The notes under the pieces are model-generated. The model searched no databases, was not told where the DNA came from, and worked only from the letters and a program-made list of their open reading frames with translations. Below, in pieces: positions 31,366 to 40,821 of a stretch of 64,000 bases of DNA. Location: the NCBI GenBank assembly GCA_964636385.1, contig CAZWSC010000047.1, positions 38,594 to 102,593 of the forward strand, given 5' to 3'. A program made the translations under genes and the position numbers. Numbering within the stretch: position 1 is the first letter of the stretch; every line of letters starts with the position of its first letter. The stretch comes from CAZWSC01 sp964636385 (GTDB lineage: Bacteria > Eisenbacteria > RBG-16-71-46 > CAIMUX01).

Positions 31366-34300
31366 TCAATACTCGATCCTGAGCCTGAGGTCGAGGGAAT
31401 AGGTATCCTGCGGCAAGCGGTCCTCCATCTCGCGTCGGTCCATCGCTGCGTTCAGGAAGAGCCGGTTGCTGAGCCTGTAGTTCAGCGACACCTCGCGCCA
31501 TGGATCCGAAGTCAGCTCCTGCGAGTAGTTCAGGCTCCACTGGGGCTGCACGATCGGGCGGACGTTGATGCGCACGGGCTCTGCGGCGCTCAGCCCGCCC
31601 GTGATCTGCACCCGGGACACCCACGGGAGCTGCTGAATGAGCTGGCGTTCCACCTGGCTCATCAGCTCGGCCTCCAGGTACTGGCGCGTGGGATCGCCGG
31701 CCGTGAACCGCCCGAACTCGGGACTGCCCAGCTGGCCGACGCTGAGAAGCTCGATCAACTGCTCCTGCGAGTAGTCCGGCCGGTTCGGGCTCGACAGCGC
31801 CACTTCCAGCTGTTCGGGCGTGCCTGTCACATCCACCCTGATGTGAACCGGCCCTTCGTCCTCCGGGCCGGGGATCTGCGTCATCCCCTGTATATCAAGT
31901 ACCGGAACAGGACCGACCCCTGTGTCCTCGAACTCCACGCGACCCTCAGTGAGGCGGAAGGAGCGGTTGAAGATGCGGTACTGCCCATCCAGCACCTGGA
32001 TCGATCCGCCAAGGTTCACGTGCGGCCAGCGGAAGCTGACCAGGAGTTCGGCCTCCCCCAGGTCGACCGTGGCCGTCGGCATGTGGACGCGGATGTTGCC
32101 CGGGGCCGACACCTCCAGGTCCACCAGCCAAGGTGTGTATGGAGGAGGTCCCGCAGGCGCCTGCTGCGCGAGGTCCATTGTAACGAGCCCGTCCCTCACC
32201 CTGACCCTTCCGCTCACGGTGGGACGCAGCGAATCTCCCTCCATGACGGGCTGCGCCAGAAAGTCACCGTCCAGGGTGAAGCGGTAGTTCCCAGTCTCGA
32301 AGACCGGGGCTTCCCGCACTGTGGCGCTGAGACCGAAGTGATCCTCGTCGAGGTAGATTCCGTGCACCTCCAGGCGGCCGGTCTCGTTGAGCCTGCCCCT
32401 GGCGTTCACGATCTCGATGCCGCCGGGACCAAGCACGAGATCGGCGTTGAGCCGTGAGACCCTGTCCTCGCGGCCGGGAACCCGGAATGCCCCTTCGCGT
32501 ATCTGCAGTCCGCCTGTCGCGTAAAGATTCGGCGGCACGCCCTGAAGACGCACATCCCCCGACAGGCGCCCCTGGGGATCCTGGATCAGGCTTGTTATCA
32601 GCGACGCGAGAGACATGTCGACATCCGGGAGTTCGGTGCGAAGGTCCACCGAGTCGGGCAGGAGCCTCACTTCATCCGGATCCAGCACAAGGCTGATGGG
32701 CACAGATCCCCACGTGCGGGATCTCTGGCTGCCTGTGTGCCAGTCGATGTCGTGCACACGCAGAAGCGAGTCTGCGTACGAGAGATGCATCTTCACGGAG
32801 TCCCCCCACGCCTGGTGGATCCGGATCCCCTCCCCTTTCGCGCGAAAGTTCAGTTCGGGCGCGTTCCCGCGTCCGGAAATCCCGGCTGACACAGACAGGC
32901 GGCCCGCGATTCCGGATGGCCGCCGTTCCGCCTCGCGTATCGCAGAGGGCCGCTCCACGCGTATCACGTTCATCATCGGATCCAGCGGTTCTGCGAAACC
33001 TGCGCCCGGACCCCTCTGGGTGCGCGGGGCGAGGACGGGCGTCAGAACAGGCGCCAGGGGGACCCGGCCCACCTCCACGCTGCCCCCAATGGAAGAGTGC
33101 ATCAGCAGATCCCTTGGAGAGTCGGAGATGGCTTCAAGCGCCTCGCTCCATGGGAGGTCGGGAGTTATGAAGAGCGAGTCGACGCGCACACTGACCGGCG
33201 CACCCACAGGCTGGGGCCCGATCCGCTCCAGACCGGGGAGCAGGCCGAAAAAGCCCCGTCCGGTGGCGCGAAGCGAGTCCATGCGTACACCGACACCCTC
33301 GCCCGCACTTGCGGAGAAGTCGATCGACTCCCATATCCAGTCCATCGTCTCCGCTCCGCTGATCCTTGCACTCAGGGACAGCCGCGGCGATCCAAGGGTT
33401 CCCGACCCCTCCGCCGCGAAGCTTCCGAATCCCGAGAAGCCGGTGCGGTCCAGATCGAGGTAATCTGCAGCTCTTCCGAAATCGAGATCCTCACCGGCGA
33501 GCCGGAAGGCGAACGGTTCGGTCCCCGGACTGCCGGGTCGCGGCCTGAGATAGCCGGATCCCTCCAGGGATCCGACTTCCGACGTCGCGCGCAGCGTATC
33601 CACCCGGACTTCGCTGCTGCCGAACACAAGCCCGGGTTGGACCGCGAGGTCCCAACCCGGGGCGGACCCTGGTTCCACGCGCAGGCTGTCGAAGATCACT
33701 ATTCCCGGGTCTGAAGGGTGGACCCTCGCCCGCAGTCCGACTGCAGTCGTATCCCGCAGTGCCAGAATGACGGTGCGGATGGTGTCATCCATCTGGATGT
33801 GCCCCCGGAGTGAATCGATCGCCACTCCACCGGCAATGAAGCCACTGCCCCTCAGATTCGCCTGGAGACTCAGAGGATCCAAGGTGCCCCGGATCTGGTC
33901 CAGCCTGAGGGTATCGAGGATCACCCCCTCAACCATCGCATCTCCGAATCCAAGGTCGGCTTCCAGGAATATCGCCCCTTCTCCGCCTCCTCGAAGGTCG
34001 AACGGACCGTGCACCCGTCCGCTCGCCTCTATTCCGGCCCATGGAGCGAGGAGTTCCTCCAGCCGGCCGCCCCGGAGTTCGCCGACTGCCGCGATCACCC
34101 CGGTTTCGCGATCAAGCAGAAACCTTGCTGCGAGAATGGAGAGTGCGCTGTCCGGAGGCTGCAGGATCGCTGCCCGCACCTCCGCAGGATCGAGCGAGAT
34201 CCTCGCCAGCAGTGGGGTGACATGGCCGTCGGCCAGCCTCCCGCCGTCAAGGCGGATTTCGGCATCGACCCGGGCATAGGAATCCAGCGGTTCCGCCCTT

Positions 34301-35466
34301 GCCGTAACGCGGCCTGTCAGCCGGGATGCGGGAAGGCCCTCCGCAGCAAGGGAAACCGGGTATCGCGAGAGGTCCAGCCCGGCAAAGCGGAACCGGGTCC
34401 AGGCCCGCCCCGGGGCCCAGGTTGCTTCTCCACTTGCGTGCAGCCCTCCATATCTGACTCGAAGCGAACCCAGGTGAACGGTATCCGGCTGCGCCATAAG
34501 ACCGGCAACCAGCGTGTCCAGGGGGACCCCGAACAGCCGCCCGTGCAGGTCCAGGTCCGCCCACAGTGCCCGAATGCCTGCTTCATTGCCGGCAGCATCA
34601 ATCGCGACGTGTCCGGCCAGGGAGTCTGTCTCCTGCAGGGGCAGATCCAGCATGCGAAGCGGGTAGATCTGCTGAGGAAGGATCCGGTCCATCCTCAGAA
34701 GCAATCGGGCTGTCGACCCGGTCTCGCCGTACACTCCCTCCCGGACCCAGCTCCCCTTGAGATCTCCCTCCAGACCGGTCCCGGAAATCCTCAACGAATC
34801 CAGGTGGAGTGACTGGACAAGCCGTCCACGAACCCTTCCATCACTCAGAAACAGCTTCAAGGAGTCCGGACAATCCATTACAAACAAATGAACAAGCCTT
34901 CCGGACACACGGCCTTCCTGGTGCTCAAGGTCGGCGAGCTCGAGTTCGCCCTCGTACACGGCCTGCCCACCCCGGCGGACCGCGATCCCCTCAGCCTGCA
35001 GGCTGGGACACTGGATAGATGGAAGCAGGAGTTGCATGGCAAACTCTCGCTCCCTCTTCGGTGATGCAGGCACCAAGAGGGGATCCGGCACCCTGTCCAG
35101 GTCCAGATCCAGACCGGAGAGGTGCAGGCGCGATACGTGGATCCTGCGCCCGAGGAGATCAGCCGGGTGCCACGCGACATCCAGGTCGGCGAGAGTGGCC
35201 CATGAAGACCACTCACCCCCATCCCCCGGACCGCGTGTCTCGATCCGTACTCCACGGACACGCAGCCCATACGGATCGAAGCGTTCGACCGTGTCGATGC
35301 GCAGGCGCTGCTCCCCGTCCAGCACGGATAGAGCGCCACTTCGGTCCAGGACCCAGTGCCGTACGGCTGAGACCCGCAGGAGCAGAAAGGGCGAAGCTGC
35401 CAGCAGGATCACCAGCAGGATGAGGGAGACCGGCGTCCCCCAGGCCCATCGAACCCACGTGCGCAT
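31366..35466 (-). CDS. tamB: Translocation and assembly module protein TamB
   Basis: A 1366-residue AsmA-like/TamB protein. It has an N-terminal inner-membrane anchor (about 10-35), then a very long stretch of amphipathic beta strands that would form a lipid-conducting groove across the periplasm. The C-terminal DUF490 domain ends LNYSQELTSDPWREVSLNY and RLFLNAAMDRREMEDRLPQD. TamB-type proteins move phospholipid to the outer membrane and help barrel proteins assemble. Its ATG overlaps the stop of the TamA-like gene by 1 nt, exactly the pairing expected. It sits downstream of cdsA-dxr, near lipid synthesis genes. Confidence 0.92.
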   Translation of the reverse strand: MRTWVRWAWGTPVSLILLVILLAASPFLLLRVSAVRHWVLDRSGALSVLDGEQRLRIDTVERFDPYGLRVRGVRIETRGPGDGGEWSSWATLADLDVAWHPADLLGRRIHVSRLHLSGLDLDLDRVPDPLLVPASPKREREFAMQLLLPSIQCPSLQAEGIAVRRGGQAVYEGELELADLEHQEGRVSGRLVHLFVMDCPDSLKLFLSDGRVRGRLVQSLHLDSLRISGTGLEGDLKGSWVREGVYGETGSTARLLLRMDRILPQQIYPLRMLDLPLQETDSLAGHVAIDAAGNEAGIRALWADLDLHGRLFGVPLDTLVAGLMAQPDTVHLGSLRVRYGGLHASGEATWAPGRAWTRFRFAGLDLSRYPVSLAAEGLPASRLTGRVTARAEPLDSYARVDAEIRLDGGRLADGHVTPLLARISLDPAEVRAAILQPPDSALSILAARFLLDRETGVIAAVGELRGGRLEELLAPWAGIEASGRVHGPFDLRGGGEGAIFLEADLGFGDAMVEGVILDTLRLDQIRGTLDPLSLQANLRGSGFIAGGVAIDSLRGHIQMDDTIRTVILALRDTTAVGLRARVHPSDPGIVIFDSLRVEPGSAPGWDLAVQPGLVFGSSEVRVDTLRATSEVGSLEGSGYLRPRPGSPGTEPFAFRLAGEDLDFGRAADYLDLDRTGFSGFGSFAAEGSGTLGSPRLSLSARISGAETMDWIWESIDFSASAGEGVGVRMDSLRATGRGFFGLLPGLERIGPQPVGAPVSVRVDSLFITPDLPWSEALEAISDSPRDLLMHSSIGGSVEVGRVPLAPVLTPVLAPRTQRGPGAGFAEPLDPMMNVIRVERPSAIREAERRPSGIAGRLSVSAGISGRGNAPELNFRAKGEGIRIHQAWGDSVKMHLSYADSLLRVHDIDWHTGSQRSRTWGSVPISLVLDPDEVRLLPDSVDLRTELPDVDMSLASLITSLIQDPQGRLSGDVRLQGVPPNLYATGGLQIREGAFRVPGREDRVSRLNADLVLGPGGIEIVNARGRLNETGRLEVHGIYLDEDHFGLSATVREAPVFETGNYRFTLDGDFLAQPVMEGDSLRPTVSGRVRVRDGLVTMDLAQQAPAGPPPYTPWLVDLEVSAPGNIRVHMPTATVDLGEAELLVSFRWPHVNLGGSIQVLDGQYRIFNRSFRLTEGRVEFEDTGVGPVPVLDIQGMTQIPGPEDEGPVHIRVDVTGTPEQLEVALSSPNRPDYSQEQLIELLSVGQLGSPEFGRFTAGDPTRQYLEAELMSQVERQLIQQLPWVSRVQITGGLSAAEPVRINVRPIVQPQWSLNYSQELTSDPWREVSLNYRLSNRLFLNAAMDRREMEDRLPQDTYSLDLRLRIEY

Positions 35467-37364
35467 CAGAATGCCTGCCCGAGGGCGACATGCAGGGTTC
35501 CGGAACTCTCGCCCGGAACCCGACCACTGCCCACCTTGAAGCCGTAGTCGAATCGGAACGGACCTACCGGCGTCTTCATTCGTACGCCCAGACCGACTCC
35601 ATGGGCCACGTTCAACGGGTTGTAGGTGCGTGTGGTCAGTCCGTCGGGGAAACGCCTCAGCTTGATCTCGGAAACGTCACTCCAGACATTCCCCGAGTCC
35701 AGGAAGACCCCGCCCTGCAGAAGCCAGAACATGGGGAAGCGGATTTCGATACTGACCAGGAACATAACAAGTCCCCCTACAGGTGCATCGTCCGGGTCCA
35801 ACCGCCCCACCCTGCTTTCAGAGTAACCACGCACCGTGTTCCCGCCGCCGATCCTGTACCTCTCCTCCCACGGTATCCTGGACAGGCTGAGAGTATCGCT
35901 GTGCTCCGCGACCGCGGGCCCTCTGCCGACGGGCATGACCCGCCCGGCCTTCACCCGGGCGGCAAAAGTCCATCCCGGTTCCGGGCTCAGGTAGCCCTGC
36001 CAGGCGCCGGTGACGCGGGCGAACTCGTTCGTTCCGCCCAGAAGTCCGCCTGCATACTCTGTCGTGATGCGCAACACCCGTCCCTGGGCGGGGTCGAAGA
36101 CGTTGTCCCGACGGTCCTGGACCATGTCGGCCGTAACGAACCGTGTCGTGTACTCAGGCAGCACCCCCCGTTCGGTGGTGTAGATATGCTTGCTCTGGAA
36201 GCTCAGATCCAGCTTGGTCCTGCGGCTCAGGTCCCGACGCAGCGCTGTCGTGTATCCAAGGGTACGCTGGTGGAAGTTCTCCTCCTGCAGCCATCGGATG
36301 TAGGGAGAGAGCAGGCCGCGGGTGCGTGTGCCGAAGACCCACGGCTCCATGTAGTCGACCTGGACCAGCCCCTCGCGGAACTTGAAACCTCCGCCGCGGA
36401 ATTCGGGCGCAAGGGAGTAGTACACATTACCAGCAAGGGCCAGTCTTCGCCCTGCCCCGCCAAGGTTGCGAAGCCCCCACTCGCTGCTGAAGCGCATCCG
36501 ATCCGCCGAGGTGTAACCGGCGCCTGCCCCGTACCAGGCCGGCTTTCGTTCCTCCACACGAACAGTCAGGTCGGCCACTCCGGACTCCCTGTCCGGGATG
36601 TCGGGCAGGATGCGGGATCTCCGAAAGACGCCCGTGCCGAGAAGCCGCTCCTGGCTGTCGAGTATGCGCCGGCTGGTCATCAGGTCCCCGGTACCCAGGG
36701 TGAGTTCGCGGCGAACAGTTCGTTCCCGGGACCTGGTCAGACCTTCGACGTGAATCTCCCCCACGTAGACCGGAGGGCCGGGGTCAACGTGCAGCAGAAC
36801 CGTGGCGCTGTCGGCCGCATACCGGATCTCGAGGTCGGTTGTGGCCATCGTGTGCCCCATCCGGGCGCAGAAGTCCTCCAGGCGGTCACGCTCCGCCCTG
36901 ATTCCGGACCATGAGAGAGGCTCGCCCGCCTTGAGCTTCGTTCCGGCTTCGAAAAGCTGTTCCCACTCCGGGCTGAGCCCGATGGTGCGCCTCCCGCGGT
37001 AGTGGATCCTCGGACCTTCATCGACGCGGATCAGCACCTCACTTACCGCATCCTCCTCTTCGTTGAACCTGACCACCGCTTCCCTGATGCGGGCGAATGG
37101 GAACCCCTCTTCAGCGTAGCGCGCCACTATCGCATGCAGGTCGGAGGCCAGAAAGTCCGAACCCATGTACCTCGGCCGCGAGAACGGACGCCACCAGGCC
37201 GGTTGGCGCAGGCGCATTGCAGAGCGGAGTTGCCTGTCGCCGAGATGCCGGTTCCCCTCGAAACGGATCGAGTGAAGCCGCGGGGCATCGCCGACCTGCG
37301 CCCGGGCGGGCACTGCGTCCAGGGCGACGGCAATCAGCACGCAGATGAGGATCACCGGCCTCAT
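35466..37364 (-). CDS. Omp85-family outer-membrane protein, TamA-like (three POTRA domains)
   Basis: A 632-residue Omp85 protein. A signal peptide (PVILICVLIAVALDAVPARA) is followed by three POTRA domains (about 27-115, 118-200 and 203-285) and a C-terminal beta barrel of about 340 residues ending in phenylalanine (LHVALGQAF). BamA has five POTRAs and about 800 residues; three POTRAs, the length and direct coupling to tamB make TamA the better reading. The barrel motif with VRGYSE (the L6 VRGF-type sequence) is seen in GNTVRGYSESRVG. ATG at 37364 gives a proper signal peptide and has GGAG upstream. It is 5 nt from the dxr stop. BamA itself may be elsewhere. Confidence 0.85.
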   Translation of the reverse strand: MRPVILICVLIAVALDAVPARAQVGDAPRLHSIRFEGNRHLGDRQLRSAMRLRQPAWWRPFSRPRYMGSDFLASDLHAIVARYAEEGFPFARIREAVVRFNEEEDAVSEVLIRVDEGPRIHYRGRRTIGLSPEWEQLFEAGTKLKAGEPLSWSGIRAERDRLEDFCARMGHTMATTDLEIRYAADSATVLLHVDPGPPVYVGEIHVEGLTRSRERTVRRELTLGTGDLMTSRRILDSQERLLGTGVFRRSRILPDIPDRESGVADLTVRVEERKPAWYGAGAGYTSADRMRFSSEWGLRNLGGAGRRLALAGNVYYSLAPEFRGGGFKFREGLVQVDYMEPWVFGTRTRGLLSPYIRWLQEENFHQRTLGYTTALRRDLSRRTKLDLSFQSKHIYTTERGVLPEYTTRFVTADMVQDRRDNVFDPAQGRVLRITTEYAGGLLGGTNEFARVTGAWQGYLSPEPGWTFAARVKAGRVMPVGRGPAVAEHSDTLSLSRIPWEERYRIGGGNTVRGYSESRVGRLDPDDAPVGGLVMFLVSIEIRFPMFWLLQGGVFLDSGNVWSDVSEIKLRRFPDGLTTRTYNPLNVAHGVGLGVRMKTPVGPFRFDYGFKVGSGRVPGESSGTLHVALGQAF

Positions 37365-37369
37365 GCGAT

Positions 37370-38563
37370 TCACTCCAGGCATTCCAGAACCGCTTGTGCA
37401 TGGTCGCGGGCCCACCGATCAGCATCGAGGACCGAATCGAGATCCACCAGCGGTTCGTTCCGTCTCGCGTCCAGAACCCTCTCGAGGCAATCGGCTATCC
37501 GGGGGAAGCGAATCCGCCCACTCAGGAATGCATCAACGGCCACTTCGTCCGCGGCATTCAGAACCGCCGGAGCCGTGCCTCCCTCCTTCAGGGCGCGCTG
37601 GGCCAGCGCAAGACATGGATAGAGGTCCGGGTTCACCGCCTCGAACTGAAGGCTGCCCAGAGCGGTCAGATCGCACTGACCTAGGCCGATGTCCCATCTC
37701 TCCGGATACGACAGCGCATACAGAATCGGCCCGCGCATGTCCGGCGACGCCAGCTGAGCCGTGGTTGAACCGTCCTTCCACTGTACGAGCCCATGAACGA
37801 TCGACTGGGGATGAATCCAGACCCCTATGCGGTCCGGATCGAGGCCGAAGAGCCAGCGCGCCTCCATCACCTCGAAACCCTTGTTCAGCAGGGTTGCCGA
37901 ATCGATCGTGATGCGCGGCCCCATTGACCATGTCGGATGATTGAGCGCCTGTTCGGGTGTGACGCTCTCGAGGTCGGAAGGATTGCGGCCGCGGAACGGT
38001 CCTCCCGACGCCGTGAGAATGACCTGTCCGATCTCTTCGACAGCGTGACCGTCAAGGCACTGGAAGAGCGCGCTGTGTTCGCTGTCCACGGGAAGCAGGG
38101 ATCCGTTTCCGGAGTGCAGTTCCCTGGTGATCACCTCTCCTGCTATGACGAGGGATTCCTTGTTCGCCAGAGCAAGCCGCTTCCCCGCGCCAAGCGCGGC
38201 GCTGGAGGGACGAAGACCCGCCGCCCCGACGATCCCGTTCAGGATCGTGTCGGCCTCGGAGAGAGCGGCGAGCCTTTCCGCCGCGTCGGGGCCTGCCCAG
38301 ACTTCGCCGTCCCATCGGCCCCGCAACCGCCCCGCAAGGAGATCCGCCGATTCATCGCAGGCAAGCGCCGCTATCTTCGGCCGATGCAGGAGCACCAGCT
38401 CCGCCAGGCCTTCATGGTCTGCCCGGCCCGAGAGGCCGATGACTTCCAGGCGCCCGTCCGATCGGCCGACCACGTCCAGGGCAGAGCGTCCGATCGATCC
38501 GGTTGCACCGAGGATACAGATCCTGCGCGGCCGGATCCCCTGGTTCTGCATATCCTCACTCAT
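37370..38563 (-). CDS. dxr: 1-deoxy-D-xylulose 5-phosphate reductoisomerase
   Basis: A 397-residue enzyme of the MEP isoprenoid pathway converting DXP to MEP with NADPH. The NADPH motif is CILGATGSIGRSALDVV; ALANKESLVIAGE and the metal/substrate motifs VDSEHSALFQC, TASGGPF, TWSMGPRITIDSATLLNKG and EARWLFGLD are complete. It supplies isoprenoid precursors to uppS, encoded two genes upstream. The ATG at 38563 gives a normal length; an in-frame GTG at 38599 would add 12 non-conserved residues. In many bacteria rseP and bamA follow dxr; here a TamA-like gene follows directly. Confidence 0.96.
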   Translation of the reverse strand: MSEDMQNQGIRPRRICILGATGSIGRSALDVVGRSDGRLEVIGLSGRADHEGLAELVLLHRPKIAALACDESADLLAGRLRGRWDGEVWAGPDAAERLAALSEADTILNGIVGAAGLRPSSAALGAGKRLALANKESLVIAGEVITRELHSGNGSLLPVDSEHSALFQCLDGHAVEEIGQVILTASGGPFRGRNPSDLESVTPEQALNHPTWSMGPRITIDSATLLNKGFEVMEARWLFGLDPDRIGVWIHPQSIVHGLVQWKDGSTTAQLASPDMRGPILYALSYPERWDIGLGQCDLTALGSLQFEAVNPDLYPCLALAQRALKEGGTAPAVLNAADEVAVDAFLSGRIRFPRIADCLERVLDARRNEPLVDLDSVLDADRWARDHAQAVLECLE

Positions 38564-38651
38564 ATCCGGCAATCTATCCGATCCGGCCGATCTGCGCACC
38601 TGGTCACGCGCACTTCCGGCATCGCTGTGGAGGATTCATGAGTGGTCCGGT

Positions 38652-39494
38652 CTAGCTGATCCAGAATCGAAGGGAGTGATAGATGACGGGCGCCGCGGGA
38701 AGGATGCTGTCCAGACGGTCCAGCACTCCCCCGTGGCCCGGAATGAAGCTGCCGGAATCCTTGACCCCGGCGGCGCGCTTGAAGCGCGATTCCACAAGAT
38801 CCCCGGCCTGAGCCGCTATTCCGGCCAGGGCTCCAGTGACAGCCCCCTGGCCCGGACCGAGGGCAAGTCCGATCAGCTGCGGCAGGAGCGCACCTGCCAC
38901 GATTGCAGCCATCAGCCCGCCTGCCGCCCCCTCCCAGGTCTTGGCAGGGCTCACCGAAGGCCACATGCGGCGATTTCCAAGGAGCGACCCGATGGTGTAA
39001 GCGCCTGTGTCAACAGCCCAGATGACAGCGAGCGCGTACAGCACTCTCCGCCCTCCCTCGTCACAGGGCGCCGCGCCCGGCCAGGGGCCGGCAGAGAGCA
39101 GGGCAATGAAGCCCAGCATCAGGCCAATGTATGCCCCGCCCAGCAGGTGCGACAACAAGGCCTTCGGGCCACCTGAGGGCCGGACCGGCCGCCAGGGATG
39201 AATCAGCCAGGCCACGGACAGGGCAATCAGCATCGCGGTCAGAGGGGCGCGTGCCGGCCCGAGAGCGCCGGACATGGACAGCGCCACAAACCCGGCAGCC
39301 GCCGCGGGGAGCACGATCGGGGACACTCGCCAGCCCAGCCCCCTGAAGATCCGCCCGGCTTCGACTCCCCCTGCGACGGCGGCAAGAAGAGCCAGGCAGG
39401 CTACAGGCCAGGGCCCGCCGAACCAGACCAGTCCGACAACGAGAGGGAGGAGAATGGCGGCGGAGAGGACCCTTTGCCTCAGGGCGGAGGCCAT
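38652..39494 (-). CDS. cdsA: Phosphatidate cytidylyltransferase
   Basis: A 280-residue inner-membrane enzyme making CDP-diacylglycerol from phosphatidate and CTP. About seven transmembrane helices are present and the C-terminal signature is SPAKTWEGAAGG, then DLVESRFKRAAGVKDSG and IPGHGGVLDRLDSIL, the full CdsA motif with its metal-binding aspartates. It is 9 nt downstream of uppS in the classical frr-uppS-cdsA-dxr order, linking undecaprenyl and phospholipid synthesis. The ATG at 39494 has a weak ribosome site and probably relies on coupling. Confidence 0.96.
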   Translation of the reverse strand: MASALRQRVLSAAILLPLVVGLVWFGGPWPVACLALLAAVAGGVEAGRIFRGLGWRVSPIVLPAAAAGFVALSMSGALGPARAPLTAMLIALSVAWLIHPWRPVRPSGGPKALLSHLLGGAYIGLMLGFIALLSAGPWPGAAPCDEGGRRVLYALAVIWAVDTGAYTIGSLLGNRRMWPSVSPAKTWEGAAGGLMAAIVAGALLPQLIGLALGPGQGAVTGALAGIAAQAGDLVESRFKRAAGVKDSGSFIPGHGGVLDRLDSILPAAPVIYHSLRFWIS

Positions 39495-39503
39495 CGCGGC
39501 CGC

Positions 39504-40262
39504 TCAGTCCACGCGGCCGAAGCGCCGGTCCCGCCTGCGGTAAGCAGCAAGCGCCTGGTGCAGGTCCGCCGTCCGGAAATCCGGCCACAGGGTATCGGTC
39601 ACGTAGATCTCCGCATAGGCAAGCTGCCACAGCAGAAAGTTCGACAACCGCATCTCTCCGCTTGTCCGAATCAGCAGGTCAGGATTCGGAATCCCCGAGG
39701 TGTAGAGATGGCGGTCTATGACCGACTCGTCAATCTCCCCTTCCTTGAGCTCACCGGCACGGATCGCCGCGGAAATGCGCCGGAAACAGTCGACCAGCTC
39801 GGTGCGGGACCCGTACGACAGGGCAAGTATCAGGTTGAGGCCGGTGTTACCGCTGAGCAGGTCGGTGGTTATCCGGAGTTCGTCCTGAACCTCACGCGGA
39901 AGATCTGCCGTGCGGCCGATGACGCCGAAACGGATGTTGTTCTCAAGCAGGGACTGCCGCTCGTCCAGCAGGACCTGCCGGAGGAAGGCCATCAGGGCCT
40001 TTATCTCCGCCCTGGGCCTGTTCCAGTTCTCGGAGGAAAACGTGTAAAGGGTGAGGTACTCGATCCCGAGACGTGCACACTCCTCCACGGTCTCGCGCAC
40101 CGGCTTGCGCCCGGCCTTGTGCCCCGCGACGCGTGGGAGGCCCCTGCTGCGGGCCCAGCGCCCGTTGCCGTCCATGATTATGGCCACGTGCCTGGGAAGC
40201 CCGGAGCGATCCGTCCCGATCTCCCCTGCTGCGGCGGTCTCGGACTCGGCGGTGCGTGTCAT
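39504..40262 (-). CDS. uppS: Undecaprenyl diphosphate synthase
   Basis: A 252-residue cis-prenyltransferase that builds the C55 carrier for peptidoglycan and polysaccharide. The catalytic region is HVAIIMDGNGRWARSRGLPR; later TLYTFSSENWNRP, LALSYGSRTELVD and the metal-binding tail DLLIRTSGEMRLSNFLLWQ with AEIYV are all canonical. It starts 1 nt after the frr stop; the long upstream open frame is only a reading of frr in another phase. It draws on isoprenoids from dxr in the same operon. Confidence 0.96.
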   Translation of the reverse strand: MTRTAESETAAAGEIGTDRSGLPRHVAIIMDGNGRWARSRGLPRVAGHKAGRKPVRETVEECARLGIEYLTLYTFSSENWNRPRAEIKALMAFLRQVLLDERQSLLENNIRFGVIGRTADLPREVQDELRITTDLLSGNTGLNLILALSYGSRTELVDCFRRISAAIRAGELKEGEIDESVIDRHLYTSGIPNPDLLIRTSGEMRLSNFLLWQLAYAEIYVTDTLWPDFRTADLHQALAAYRRRDRRFGRVD

Positions 40263-40263
40263 G

Positions 40264-40821
40264 TCAGACCTCGAGGATCTCCTTTTCCTTCCTGGCCAGG
40301 ATCTCTTCAACGGCTGCAATGTGTCTGTCGGTGAGTTTCTGAACTTCTCCCTGCAGGCGGTGCGACTCGTCCTCCGAGATCGCCTTGTCCTTCTCCAGCT
40401 TCTTGAACTCCTCGTTGCCCTCGCGGCGGATATTGCGGATACCGACCTTGATCTCCTCACCCGTCTTCTTTATCCGCTTGACCAGATCCCTGCGTCGGTC
40501 CTCGGTGAGGGCCGGAATCTGAACACGGATCAACTCGCCGTCCTCGGCGGGATTCAGTCCGAGATCGGCCTTCTGAATCGCCTTGACGATGGGACCTACG
40601 GTGCCCTTGTCCCACGGCTGTATAACCAGGAGCCTGGGCTGGGGGGCGGTGATCGAGGCGACCTGGCTCAGTGGAAGGGTCGAGCCGTATGCCTCCACCC
40701 TGACAGGTTCCAGAAGCGCGGGAACAGCCTTCCCCGTGCGTATTGCCATCAGCTCGGCCTTGAGAGCTTCAATGCTCTTCTGCATCCTTTCATCCGTCTT
40801 CTTGACGACTTCATCGCTCAT
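40264..40821 (-). CDS. frr: Ribosome recycling factor
   Basis: A 185-residue factor that splits the post-termination ribosome with EF-G. The whole length is characteristic: helical start MSDEVVKKTDERMQKSIEAL, AIRTGKAVPALLEPVRVEAYG, then PQPRLLVIQPWDK, IRVQIPALTEDRRRDLVKR and the closing helix. ATG at 40821 overlaps the pyrH stop (TGATG), so the two are coupled. The longer open frame upstream is antisense-like sequence of pyrH and is not used. Confidence 0.97.
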   Translation of the reverse strand: MSDEVVKKTDERMQKSIEALKAELMAIRTGKAVPALLEPVRVEAYGSTLPLSQVASITAPQPRLLVIQPWDKGTVGPIVKAIQKADLGLNPAEDGELIRVQIPALTEDRRRDLVKRIKKTGEEIKVGIRNIRREGNEEFKKLEKDKAISEDESHRLQGEVQKLTDRHIAAVEEILARKEKEILEV

